Origin: Metabacillus kandeliae
GTDB taxonomy: Bacteria; Bacillota; Bacilli; Bacillales; Bacillaceae
Assembly: GCF_021166585.1 (NCBI RefSeq)
Contig: NZ_JAJOZE010000003.1
Coordinates: 124,001-188,000, forward strand
Reading direction: 5' to 3'
DNA: 64,000 nucleotides
The notes below the pieces were generated by a model, which saw only the letters and a list, made by a program, of their open reading frames with translations, had not been told where the DNA came from and ran no database searches. Positions 42,042 to 51,205 of this stretch are shown here, in pieces (position 1 is the stretch's first letter; the number at the start of each line of letters is the position of its first letter). A program made the translations under genes and the position numbers.

Positions 42042-42365
42042 TTAGAAGAAAGAAAAGATTTGAGAAACACGAAAGAAAAGTAGAGTTTTTTTAATGAAAC
42101 TAGAGAAATACTTGGACAAAAACGTGAGGGTCTTATCACTCAATTTGAGTGTTACATCAGAAGATAAAACCTTTTCTCCAAGCAATGCATTGATGAATGT
42201 TGATTTGCCTGCATTGAATTCTCCGACTATCATGATTGAGGGCTGTTCATAAATATCTTCTTTAAGCTTTGTAAGCTGGTTTTTGATTGATATGTAGTTT
42301 TTATGATTTGGCAACATATGGAACCATTGATCTATTCCGCAATTCATTTGGAGTTTCCAATCCAA
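42042..42365 (-). pseudogene. Dynamin-like GTPase, N-terminal fragment
   Basis: The first 70 residues match the start of bacterial dynamin-family GTPases: the P-loop MIVGEFNAGKSTFINALLG (G1), followed by EKVLSSDVT with the switch Thr (G2). After DVT the sequence no longer resembles a GTPase and ends at 107 residues, against 500 or more for the family. The DxxG and TKxD motifs are absent, so it cannot be a working GTPase. The break is near 42140. The DNA beyond it has an open stretch on the opposite strand, suggesting rearrangement rather than simple truncation. Confidence 0.7.
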
Positions 42366-42713
42366 TGGATGATTCCTCGTTTTATTGTTAGTTATTTAGA
42401 CCTGATCTATAGAACCTATTTTATTATAACAACATAATGTATCATTTTGTATATTTTTCAAAAACATTCCATAAATGTGTACTTAGGAGTTGGAAATTAT
42501 TTATTTAAAGCTGGTGATATACTCAGTGGGAGACAAAAAGGCGTAGTTAACACTCGGAAAATATAGTGCTGTAGCGTTAATTTCTTCTGGAAAGAAGTAG
42601 GAATAGAGGGCAATTGCCAGATTAATCTTTTTCCTGCAAACGCTTTTTTGGTTGTAAATATGGGGTTGTTTTGCAAGGCAAATTACACTATCTTTCCCCA
42701 ATTTATAGATATG
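42366..42713. other. A/T-rich interval without a supported gene
   Basis: The 350 bp between the GTPase fragment and the EPS operon end hold no frame with a ribosome site. A leftward 66-codon frame (42501-42701) exists, but its composition and lack of start signal suggest chance. The fragment start at 42365 has no obvious ribosome site either. I see no RNA or repeat here apart from the palindrome at 42714. Confidence 0.4.
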
Positions 42714-42745
42714 AAAGAGACACAGGAACGTCCCTGTGTCTCTTT
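42714..42745 (-). terminator. Palindrome ending the EPS operon; related to REP-type repeats
   Basis: AAAGAGACACAGG and CCTGTGTCTCTTT form a perfect 13-bp stem around AACGTC. It lies 23 bp after the stop of the dehydrogenase gene, in the position of an operon terminator, though its U tail is only three bases. The layout (short palindrome with GACGTT/AACGTC centre) parallels the 27-bp REP family with its GACGGTT core, so it may be a second REP family served by another RAYT. Confidence 0.65.
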
Positions 42746-42767
42746 ATGTCTGTAACCAGTTTTTATC

Positions 42768-44081
42768 TTACAATTTGTAATATTTATTTACTTTTTCAAT
42801 ATCCTTCAGAGCGTTCCGGGTATCGAAGATGACTTTGCTTTCGCACGTAACCATCTCATAGTCGAAATTGGAGTGATCTGTGGTCACTAGTACAAGGTCT
42901 GCTTCACTAAGCAGTTCTTTTGTCAGTTCAACAGTTTCTATAATTGCTTTACCTGACTTAAATGATGTGACATATGGATCAACAACTTTATAGTCAGCTC
43001 CATGCTGGTTAAGTGAATCAACAATTTTTAAGACTGGGGATTCACGAACATCGTCAATATCTTTCTTATAAGCTACCCCTAAAACGACAACCTTTGCTCC
43101 TCGTAATGCTTTTCCTTCATTATTCAATATTTCCATTGAACGGGTGATAACATAATCAGGCATACTGTTATTAATTTCACCTGCGAGTTCAATTAAACGT
43201 GTGTGATAATTGTATTCACGAGCCTTCCATGTTAGATAGAATGGATCGATCGGGATACAATGACCACCTAATCCTGGCCCAGGATAGAATGCCATATAAC
43301 CATATGGCTTAGTTTTAGCAGCATCAATTACTTCCCACACATCAATGCCCATTTTTTCACAAAGAATAGCCATTTCATTAGCAAGAGCAATGTTTATATG
43401 TCGGAATGTATTTTCAAATATTTTTTCCATTTCTGCAACAGCAGGACTGGAAACTTCAAATACATCACCTTCAAGGACATTACGATATAATTTCGAAGCA
43501 ACTTTTGTACAATTCTCAGTTATTCCCCCTACAACCTTTGGAGTATTCTTTGTTTTAAATTGTTTGTTTCCTGGATCAACTCGCTCAGGAGAATATGCAA
43601 TAAATACAGTCTCCCCAGTGACCAGGCCTTTTTCTTCTAAAGCCGGTTTAACAATTTCTTCGGTAGTACCTGGGTAAGTGGTTGATTCTAAAACAACCAG
43701 CATTCCTTCGTGGGCATACTTTGCTATTTCCTTCGAAGAGCGTTCTACATAGGACGTATCTGGCTGCTGGTATACGTCTAATGGGGTAGGTACACAGATG
43801 GCTACTGCATCCACTTCTTGAATTCTTGCATAATCGGTCGTTGCCACAAGCATACCTTTCTTAATCATATCTTTTAGATCTTGGTCTACAATATCCCCAA
43901 TATAATTAATCCCCATGTTTACTTGTTCAACACGAGCTGCCTGAACATCAAACCCGATTACTTTATATCCCGCTTTTGCTTTCTCGACAGCTAACGGAAG
44001 GCCCACATAACCTAAGCCAACCACACCGATAACAGCTTCTTTATTTTCTATTTTTTTAAAAGTAATTTCATAATAGCTCAT
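42768..44081 (-). CDS. UDP-sugar 6-dehydrogenase (nucleotide sugar dehydrogenase)
   Basis: This 437-residue NAD-dependent enzyme oxidises C6 of a UDP-sugar to a uronic acid. The NAD loop is GVVGLGYVGLPLAVEKA (about 18-34) and the catalytic Cys is in PGLGGHCIPIDPFY. The sequence pattern (SPERVDPGN, KVVGG) fits the UDP-GlcNAc/ManNAc dehydrogenase branch as well as UDP-glucose dehydrogenase; the product is UDP-GlcA or an N-acetyl aminouronate. ATG at 44081 follows AAGGAG; the frame is open to 44144 without a site. It is the last gene of the EPS operon. Confidence 0.9.
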   Translation of the reverse strand: MSYYEITFKKIENKEAVIGVVGLGYVGLPLAVEKAKAGYKVIGFDVQAARVEQVNMGINYIGDIVDQDLKDMIKKGMLVATTDYARIQEVDAVAICVPTPLDVYQQPDTSYVERSSKEIAKYAHEGMLVVLESTTYPGTTEEIVKPALEEKGLVTGETVFIAYSPERVDPGNKQFKTKNTPKVVGGITENCTKVASKLYRNVLEGDVFEVSSPAVAEMEKIFENTFRHINIALANEMAILCEKMGIDVWEVIDAAKTKPYGYMAFYPGPGLGGHCIPIDPFYLTWKAREYNYHTRLIELAGEINNSMPDYVITRSMEILNNEGKALRGAKVVVLGVAYKKDIDDVRESPVLKIVDSLNQHGADYKVVDPYVTSFKSGKAIIETVELTKELLSEADLVLVTTDHSNFDYEMVTCESKVIFDTRNALKDIEKVNKYYKL

Positions 44082-44206
44082 TTTTTTCTCCTTAATTTCT
44101 AATAATAATCCATAAAATGGTAATGTTTTTTTCTTTAAGCTCACTTCTCTTTCAAATTCTATTACTAGTTTCTACTTATCAATTTTGACCCGCTTATTAT
44201 CCAAAT

Positions 44207-45412
44207 TTATTTGGATAAGCTCACTTTTTTAATATTCGTTAAGTAGTATACGCCTATCATGCTTATCATTTTTATTACACTAGAAATTAATATTCCGATA
44301 CAAAACCCTATTAACCCTTTATAACTGAGTAAGAATAATGATAAACCAACGTATATTACTAGGTAGGTTGCATTTAATGTTACTTGCCATTTTAATTCGC
44401 AAAATTTTAAGATTACTGCATTTAGTAAACTACTTATCATATTAATTATTATTGATATTGTAATTATATTTAGGTATTTTAATGCAGCTTCAGCAAATTG
44501 AGGATATAGCATTTTTAGAATAGGTTCACTTATTAGCATCAGGATTATATATCCAATTACTCCACCGGAAATACATAAAGAAAAAATTAAAATAAGCGTT
44601 CTATTATTTATATCTTTTAATTTTGAAATATAACTCAGAAAAACCCCTGTAATAGGTCCTATAGCTAACGCTAAAGTCTTTCCTAATATAGTTGCTGTAT
44701 AATAAATAGAAACCGACAGACCTCCCAGTAATGGAAACAAAAGCAACTTATCAATATAAACGGTAGAGGTGTTCAATACCCCAGAAAATAATAACGCAGA
44801 AGTTTGATAAGTTGTTTTTTTAAAGAGTTTAGTTTTTTTATAAGGTTCTTTTAATATTTTAGTTTTTTGGACCACAAATAAAAAACTACAAGTTGCTCCG
44901 AATAGATATATAAACTGCCAATATTGTGTTATTAAAAACAATATATATCCTACTCCATAGCCTAATGACACAAAAAGACTATCAAAAAGAATGTATTTAT
45001 AGTTTAATTCAATTCTAAATTCTACTATGATATAACTCTTAATAATCATCATTACTGAAGTAATCAATAATAATATAATATTAAGTGGATCTATAGATAT
45101 TTTAAAGCACCATAATCCTATAGACATTAATACTAGATTTAATCCAATAAATAATCCTAACAAGATGTTAAAATCGCCTTTAATATTTAATTCTTGATAG
45201 GTATTATTATAAATTAATCTTGCATTATTCAATACACTCCCTAACGTCAAAGCCGAGAAATTCAACCATGTTACAATAGTTATTAAATACCCATATGAAG
45301 TAGAGTCTAACTTCAAGGCAACAATAGGTAATAATAAAAATTGAAGAAAAAAAATAGGGAAAGCAGATGCTAAAATATTCAAAATAACATCTGAAAATAT
45401 TTTTTTATTCAT
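44207..45412 (-). CDS. Wzx-type oligosaccharide flippase
   Basis: This 401-residue polytopic protein of the MATE/polysaccharide-transporter type has about 12 hydrophobic segments and few charged loops. It should flip the undecaprenyl-linked repeat unit to the outer face of the membrane. It is very AT-rich, like the polymerase and the glycosyltransferase next to it, which is usual for the variable centre of polysaccharide loci acquired by transfer. Confidence 0.85.
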   Translation of the reverse strand: MNKKIFSDVILNILASAFPIFFLQFLLLPIVALKLDSTSYGYLITIVTWLNFSALTLGSVLNNARLIYNNTYQELNIKGDFNILLGLFIGLNLVLMSIGLWCFKISIDPLNIILLLITSVMMIIKSYIIVEFRIELNYKYILFDSLFVSLGYGVGYILFLITQYWQFIYLFGATCSFLFVVQKTKILKEPYKKTKLFKKTTYQTSALLFSGVLNTSTVYIDKLLLFPLLGGLSVSIYYTATILGKTLALAIGPITGVFLSYISKLKDINNRTLILIFSLCISGGVIGYIILMLISEPILKMLYPQFAEAALKYLNIITISIIINMISSLLNAVILKFCELKWQVTLNATYLVIYVGLSLFLLSYKGLIGFCIGILISSVIKMISMIGVYYLTNIKKVSLSK

Positions 45413-45452
45413 GAAACAATCCTCTCCACCTTAATGGATGCCAAGAAAACAT

Positions 45453-46664
45453 TTAAATCTTCACTTTATAGTGTACAGATGATATACATGCACCCATAAG
45501 TAACCAAAAATTGCTCGACATTAAGTAAGAACTCGAAATAAACAATTGAAATAATCCTATTCCCATTAAAATAATAACAATGCTTTTTTCTGTTTTATTT
45601 TTATTAAAAACTCCTTTAAACCAATAGAACAAGAAAGTGACCAATAGACATGTCCCAATTATAATTCCAAATTGCGCTATCACTTCCAGGAATAAATTGT
45701 GTGGATAAGTACCATTTAAAAATCCCCTATCTCCTGCTATACCATAACCCAAAATTGGTAGCTATTTTATTAGTCGTTATACTATAAATGTCAGTTCTTC
45801 CACTAGAGAAATCAGCGTTATTAGTAGTTAACAAATAAATACTTCTACTTTGTATACCAAAAGCAGCAATTAAATTCACAAGTATTTGGAGTATGGGTTG
45901 CAAAAATGTAAGAAAAAAACCTAAACAAACGCAGTTTAAAATAAACAAAAAAATAGTTTTAGCCTTTTTTCTCTTTTCAATAAAATTTATTAATATTAGT
46001 AATAAATAAAATAATATAATTGATAGAATGGGACCTCTTGACCCTATTAATACTATTGAAATTATTCCCGCTATGATTAAAGAGAAGTCAATAAATTTGA
46101 ATTTATTGTAATTTTTATATATTAAAATCACAGTTGGAACTAGGATTAAATAAGAAAATACCATGTCATAATCAAAAGAATTATTATTTTTTTTTATTAA
46201 AGAATCTATTAAAAAAATAATTCCAATTCCCATTTGATAATACGCTGACTTGATTAACATATTTAAAAATATAGATTTGTCTTTAATTGAAATATAAACA
46301 ATCCAGTTGGTAAACCTATTAAGAAAAACCAAAATGATATATTCACTATATAATATGCATTTTTAGAAAAAAATAGAATATGCAACAAAAAAATAGTAAT
46401 ACTAAATATATAAGTTATAATAAAAAGTCTTCCAATTCTATTTAATACAGTGGGTAGGTTTTTCAAAAAAAAAGTTCCGACCAAGATCATCGATACTAAG
46501 CTGATACCTTCACGCATTGTTGAATCTTCTATTACAAAAACTTCTTTAATAGTATAATTAGTTATTAGTATACATAGTTGGAATATTAATGCAAAACTTA
46601 TTTTACTATCTTTTTTTATTGCTGGAATGTTTGTGGATAGTCCTTTTTCACTTTTCGAGAGCAT
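45453..46664 (-). pseudogene. Wzy-type polymerase gene broken by two frameshifts
   Basis: Three consecutive leftward frames (46664-46263, 46332-45727, 45752-45453) encode successive parts of one O-antigen-ligase/Wzy-like polymerase of about 400 residues. The first switch is near 46285, where one extra T gives FIFSIKDKSIF. The second is near 45750, where dropping one base gives NKIAPILGYGIAGDRGF. The final part carries the typical NGTYPHNLFLEVIAQFG loop. ATG at 46664 follows AGGGGAAG. As written, no functional polymerase is made. Either the locus is inactivated or the assembly has two indels here. Confidence 0.8.
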
Positions 46665-46711
46665 TTTAATACTTCCCCTTAAAATTAAATACATTAAATT
46701 GAATCCATTTA

Positions 46712-47881
46712 CTACTCTACAAAAATAGCTTGACGAGAAATCTTTTCATATGAAAAAGTATTATATCCGGTGGTCTCTGCTACTTTTTTCATTTCCTTAT
46801 ACATCTTAGGGTTCCCATGAAGTTGCTTTATACTCTCAATTATTGAATTTTCCTCATCATTATCTAAGAAGATGCAGTTACCACCAACATCTACATATTC
46901 CATTCCAGTCCATTTTTTGCATATAAGCGGTAATCCGCAGCAAATAGCTTGTTCCCATAATGCTGATTTAGTCCCTGGAAAAATTGCTGCATCTGAAGCT
47001 AAATAGTAACTATAAACGTCTTCTCCTTTTAACCAACCAATATATATAATTCTATTATCACTTTCAATTTTTGTTAATAACTCCTTTTTAATATCATCTG
47101 AAAACACACCAAAAATTATTATTTTTATGTCTTTATTATCAATTTTCCTAAAGGCTTCTAAAAGTTGTGAAATATTTTTACCCTTGCTTAATTTTCCACC
47201 TGTAATGAATAGAAAATCTTTATCATCAATATTTAATTCCTCTCTTATTTTTTTTCTTGCATGTGCTTTATTAATTAAGTTGATTTTGTCTGTATCTGCT
47301 CCTAAAAAGAGATATTCTATTTTTTCGTCTGGTATACCATACATTTCTTTAGCAAATTCTTTACAGCCAGGTGCTATTGCAAATATTTTTTTAATATACG
47401 GTAATGATTTGTTTATTACCCATTTATACATTTTTTTATGGAGAATTTGTCTAGACAATATATTTGTCCCACTATTTATATTCGCAGCATGATTATCAAC
47501 ATACAATAAACATTCAGGATTATCTTTTATATATCTAGCTACCTCTAAAAGATCAAGAAACTGCATTCCATGATTAAATATAATATCCGGTTTCTCTTTT
47601 TCAAGTAATTTATATGTCTCTTTGTATATTTTTATTTTATCGTTTATTTTCCCTAACCATTTATATTTGTAATCAATACGTATTACTTTTATTCCATAGG
47701 AAGTGAAGTAGGACCCTGCTTGAACTTTTGTATTTTCTCCATTTTTTATATTATATGAAAATCTGGAAGCAATAATAGTTACATCGTGGCCCTCTTTTTT
47801 ATTATATTTCGGAATGATATTCTCTTGATAACCGAAATTATCTATATAAAAATTTGATAAACATAAATGTACAATTTTCAT
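46712..47881 (-). CDS. Glycosyltransferase family 4 protein
   Basis: This 389-residue GT-B enzyme has the donor-binding half typical of GT4: LFITGGKLSKGKNI near 200, YIGWLKGEDVYSYYLASD near 275, and the E-x7-E region FPGTKSALWEQAICCGLPLI near 297-316. It adds one sugar of the repeat unit at the inner membrane face. It is AT-rich, with its neighbours the polymerase and flippase. Donor and linkage cannot be deduced. Confidence 0.88.
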   Translation of the reverse strand: MKIVHLCLSNFYIDNFGYQENIIPKYNKKEGHDVTIIASRFSYNIKNGENTKVQAGSYFTSYGIKVIRIDYKYKWLGKINDKIKIYKETYKLLEKEKPDIIFNHGMQFLDLLEVARYIKDNPECLLYVDNHAANINSGTNILSRQILHKKMYKWVINKSLPYIKKIFAIAPGCKEFAKEMYGIPDEKIEYLFLGADTDKINLINKAHARKKIREELNIDDKDFLFITGGKLSKGKNISQLLEAFRKIDNKDIKIIIFGVFSDDIKKELLTKIESDNRIIYIGWLKGEDVYSYYLASDAAIFPGTKSALWEQAICCGLPLICKKWTGMEYVDVGGNCIFLDNDEENSIIESIKQLHGNPKMYKEMKKVAETTGYNTFSYEKISRQAIFVE

Positions 47882-47947
47882 TAATTTACCTCTTTTTCTT
47901 AAAAACTGGGTTATAACTGCTTATAAGATTCTCACTCTAAAGAAAAA

Positions 47948-49072
47948 TTATTTTCCCCAAACGACTCTATTAATATAATCGGTATAAGATATAATTATTC
48001 TAAGAACCTTATCCGATACATTAGGCATACAATAATCATTGACGCTCCTAAGTGTATTATTTTCCTGCATCTCCAAGATTTCCAACCCTTGCAAAATATT
48101 TTCACTTGTTAATCCTACCATCATTACAGCTGCTTCTTCCATTGCTTCTGGTCTTTCATGCGTTTGGCGTATATTAAGGGCTCTAAAACCAAGAATAGAA
48201 GATTCTTCGCTAATTGTCCCACTATCACTAAGTACAGCTTTAGAATTATGCTGAAGTTTAACGTAATCATTAAATCCTAATGGTTTTAATGTCCTTATTA
48301 ATTCATGAAACTGAATACCTTTAGTTTTAATCATTTTTCTTGTTCTTGGATGTGTACTTATAATCACCGGTATTTTGTATTTTTCAGCTATTGCATTTAG
48401 GGAATTCGCAAGGTCCAGGAAATTCGTTTCTGAGCTGATATTTTCATCCCTGTGAGCAGAAACAACAAAATACTTACCGTCCTCAAGTTCTAATTTCTCC
48501 AATATTTCAGATCTCTCAATGTCTGCTTTCCTGCTATTGAGTACTTCGAACATCGGGCTTCCTGTTTTGATGATCCGATCAGCAGGCAAACCTTCTCTTA
48601 GAAGATACTCTCTCGCGATATCACTGTACGTTAAATTGATATCTGCCGTATGATCCACAATTTTTCTATTGGTTTCTTCCGGCACACGCTGATCAAAGCA
48701 TCTGTTGCCTGCTTCCATATGGAAGATAGGAATTTGACGTCTTTTTGCAGCAATGGCACATAAGCAGCTATTCGTATCTCCAAGCACTAAAAATGCGTCA
48801 GGTTTTACTTCTTCTAAAATAGGATCGATCTTTATTAAGATGTTCCCAACGGTTTCAATCGCTGTTCCCGTCGCTGCATTTAGAAAGTAATCTGGTTTCC
48901 TTAAATGGAAATCCTGAAAGAACACTTCGTTTAATTCATAATCATAATTCTGGCCGGTATGGACAAGAGTATGATCAATAGCATTCGATTCTTCCAATTT
49001 ATTAATTACAGCTGAAAGTCTAATAATTTCCGGTCTTGTTCCTACAACAGTCATGACTTTCAATTTTTTCAT
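47948..49072 (-). CDS. capG: UDP-N-acetylglucosamine 2-epimerase-like, CapG/FnlC
   Basis: This 374-residue enzyme of the WecB-like epimerase fold begins with VVGTRPEIIRLSAVI and contains HTGQNYDYE, EAGNRCFDQRVPEETNR and the C-terminal SDSGTISEESSILG nucleotide-binding motif. In the CapE-CapF-CapG pathway it carries out the last step, 2-epimerisation to UDP-N-acetyl-L-fucosamine. It starts after GGAGG, 4 bp behind capF. The neighbouring genes make the FnlC/CapG role far more likely than UDP-ManNAc synthesis. Confidence 0.9.
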   Translation of the reverse strand: MKKLKVMTVVGTRPEIIRLSAVINKLEESNAIDHTLVHTGQNYDYELNEVFFQDFHLRKPDYFLNAATGTAIETVGNILIKIDPILEEVKPDAFLVLGDTNSCLCAIAAKRRQIPIFHMEAGNRCFDQRVPEETNRKIVDHTADINLTYSDIAREYLLREGLPADRIIKTGSPMFEVLNSRKADIERSEILEKLELEDGKYFVVSAHRDENISSETNFLDLANSLNAIAEKYKIPVIISTHPRTRKMIKTKGIQFHELIRTLKPLGFNDYVKLQHNSKAVLSDSGTISEESSILGFRALNIRQTHERPEAMEEAAVMMVGLTSENILQGLEILEMQENNTLRSVNDYCMPNVSDKVLRIIISYTDYINRVVWGK

Positions 49073-49076
49073 GTTC

Positions 49077-50186
49077 TTATACCTCCAAGAAATAAGTGTC
49101 AGGCTTTTCCGGATCGAATAATTCGTTTGCCCACATAACGGTAACCATATTTGTCTCGCCTAAATTCTCAATATTATGAGTATAGCCGGTTGGGATATCA
49201 ACCACTTCAAGCTTGTCTCCGCTGACAAAGTATTCAATGATCTCTTCTGTATCCACTTTTCTAAAACGAATTACTCCCGTTCCGCTGACAACGAGAAATT
49301 TTTCGTTTTTGGTATGATGCCAGTGGTTTCCCTTTGTAATACCCGGCTTGGAAACATTGATGGAAACCTGTCCTCTTTCCGGTGTTTTCAGAAATTCTGT
49401 GAATGAGCCCCTATTGTCAACATTCATTTTCAATTCATAGCTGAATTGATCCTCAGGCAGGTAACTTAAATATGTACTATACAGTTTCTTGGTAAATGGA
49501 TCATTCATATTTGGAACAGATCGTTCTTCTCGGCTTCTTTTAAATGATTCGATAATCTCGACTATTTCTCCTAGAGTTGTTCTATGAGCGATTGGAATTG
49601 CACAGTAGTCATTCAACTTATTTTCTTTTCCGTTCAAAGCCTGGATGAACTCTTCAACCACATCATCAATATAAACTAACTTCATCGTAACGGATGGATC
49701 ATTTATCGTGATAGGAAGATTGGACGCAATGTTATGACAGAAGGTAGCTACAGCACTGTTATAATTAGGCTTGCACCATTTTCCAAAAACGTTTGGCAGA
49801 CGATACACCAATACTTTTGCGCCTGTCTCTTCACCATAGCTGATAATAAGATCTTCACTTGCCTTTTTACTGATTCCATAAGGATTGTCCAGTTCCGCCT
49901 GGATTGAGGATGAAATTAATATTGGGCAAGTGTTTTGGTGCTTTTTCAAATTTTCAAGAATATAACCGGTTAGGCCGTAATTTCCATCCATGAATTCAGA
50001 GGGATCCTGCGGCCGGTTCACTCCTGCCAGGTGAAAAACAAAATCCGCTTCTTGGCAGTATGCATCCAATTGAACCATGCTTGTTTCCCTGCTGCACCTT
50101 AATATTTCGATGTCATTTTGATTCTTCAGCTCCGCAACAAGATTTCTACCAATAAACCCCTTTGCTCCTGTTACAAGTATTTTCAT
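49077..50186 (-). CDS. capF: CapF/FnlB-type bifunctional epimerase-reductase
   Basis: This 369-residue two-domain enzyme has an N-terminal SDR domain with VTGAKGFIGRNLVAEL and the YGISKKASE catalytic Tyr-Lys pair (about 118-126). The C-terminal domain (about 255-369) is a cupin with zinc-site residues in KGNHWHHTKNEKFLVV. In UDP-L-FucNAc synthesis it epimerises at C3 and reduces at C4. Its ATG overlaps the capE stop by four bases. Confidence 0.92.
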   Translation of the reverse strand: MKILVTGAKGFIGRNLVAELKNQNDIEILRCSRETSMVQLDAYCQEADFVFHLAGVNRPQDPSEFMDGNYGLTGYILENLKKHQNTCPILISSSIQAELDNPYGISKKASEDLIISYGEETGAKVLVYRLPNVFGKWCKPNYNSAVATFCHNIASNLPITINDPSVTMKLVYIDDVVEEFIQALNGKENKLNDYCAIPIAHRTTLGEIVEIIESFKRSREERSVPNMNDPFTKKLYSTYLSYLPEDQFSYELKMNVDNRGSFTEFLKTPERGQVSINVSKPGITKGNHWHHTKNEKFLVVSGTGVIRFRKVDTEEIIEYFVSGDKLEVVDIPTGYTHNIENLGETNMVTVMWANELFDPEKPDTYFLEV

Positions 50187-51205
50187 CCCTGATTCCAGCC
50201 TTTCAATTCCTCTCGTACATAGTCAAGCATTAGCAGCCTGTCTTTAACTGCATCAATACTTAACCTTTCTGTGTTATGAGAGTTATACTCTTCCTCGGAA
50301 GATAGCTTTTTATCTCCCTCAATGAAATACTTATCATAGTTTAGATCTCTCTTGTCAGCCGGCACCCGATAAAATCCACCTAAATCATGAGCCACTACAT
50401 GCTCTTCTCTGGTAAGCAATGTTTCATAAAGCTTTTCTCCATGTCTTGTTCCAATGACCTTGATTTCATTATCTGCATGGAACAATTCTTTAATTGCCTG
50501 AGCCAAATCTCCAATCGTGGATGCCGGAGATTTTTGTACCATGACGTCCCCAGCCGCTGCATTTTCAAATGCAAATACTACAAGTTCGACCGCCTCTTCC
50601 AAGCTCATCAAAAACCTTGTCATATTTGGATCCGTTACGGTAATGGGCTGGCCGTTTTTAATCTGTTCGATAAATAATGGAATAACAGAGCCCCTTGACG
50701 CCATTACATTTCCGTATCTTGTTCCACAGATTAATGTTTTTTCAGAATCAACCGTTTGTGCTTTTGCTACAAAAACTTTCTCCATCATGGCTTTTGAAAT
50801 ACCCATTGCATTGATCGGATAAGCTGCTTTGTCCGTTGATAAACAAATAACTTTTTTTACGTTGCTTTCAATCGCGACTGTAAGAACATTGTCCGTTCCC
50901 AATACGTTTGTTTTTACAGCTTCCAATGGGAAAAATTCGCAGGAAGGTACTTGTTTTAATGCTGCTGCATGGAAAATGTAATCCACTCCGAACATAGCAT
51001 TCTTCACACTTGCTAAATCTCTTACATCTCCAATATAAAATTTTAATTTTTCATTTTTATATTTCTTCCGCATGTCATCCTGTTTCTTTTCATCACGAGA
51101 AAATATTCGAATTTCTTTTATATCTGTATCTATGAACCTTCTCATTACTGCGTTTCCAAATGAGCCTGTTCCGCCTGTAATTAATAATGTTTTATTTTTA
51201 AACAA
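50183..51205 (-). CDS. capE: CapE/FnlA UDP-GlcNAc 4,6-dehydratase/5-epimerase
   Basis: This 340-residue SDR enzyme has the NAD loop ITGGTGSFGNAVMRRF, the signature STDKAAYPINAMGISK, where Met replaces the usual Tyr of SDRs (as in inverting CapE/FlaA1 enzymes), and a catalytic Lys. It begins UDP-L-FucNAc synthesis from UDP-GlcNAc. The start is TTG after GGAGG and overlaps the upstream glycosyltransferase by 8 bp. With capF and capG it forms a complete three-step set. Confidence 0.92.
   Translation of the reverse strand: MFKNKTLLITGGTGSFGNAVMRRFIDTDIKEIRIFSRDEKKQDDMRKKYKNEKLKFYIGDVRDLASVKNAMFGVDYIFHAAALKQVPSCEFFPLEAVKTNVLGTDNVLTVAIESNVKKVICLSTDKAAYPINAMGISKAMMEKVFVAKAQTVDSEKTLICGTRYGNVMASRGSVIPLFIEQIKNGQPITVTDPNMTRFLMSLEEAVELVVFAFENAAAGDVMVQKSPASTIGDLAQAIKELFHADNEIKVIGTRHGEKLYETLLTREEHVVAHDLGGFYRVPADKRDLNYDKYFIEGDKKLSSEEEYNSHNTERLSIDAVKDRLLMLDYVREELKGWNQG

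Noticed and set aside
42656-42668. TGCAAACGCTTTTTT-like sequence as a cre box
   Set aside because: Near 42636-42650 only the core matches and the right arm lacks the CA end; there is no promoter context nearby.
42501-42701. 66-codon leftward frame before the EPS operon end
   Set aside because: It has no start signal and no recognisable pattern; composition fits chance in A/T-rich DNA.
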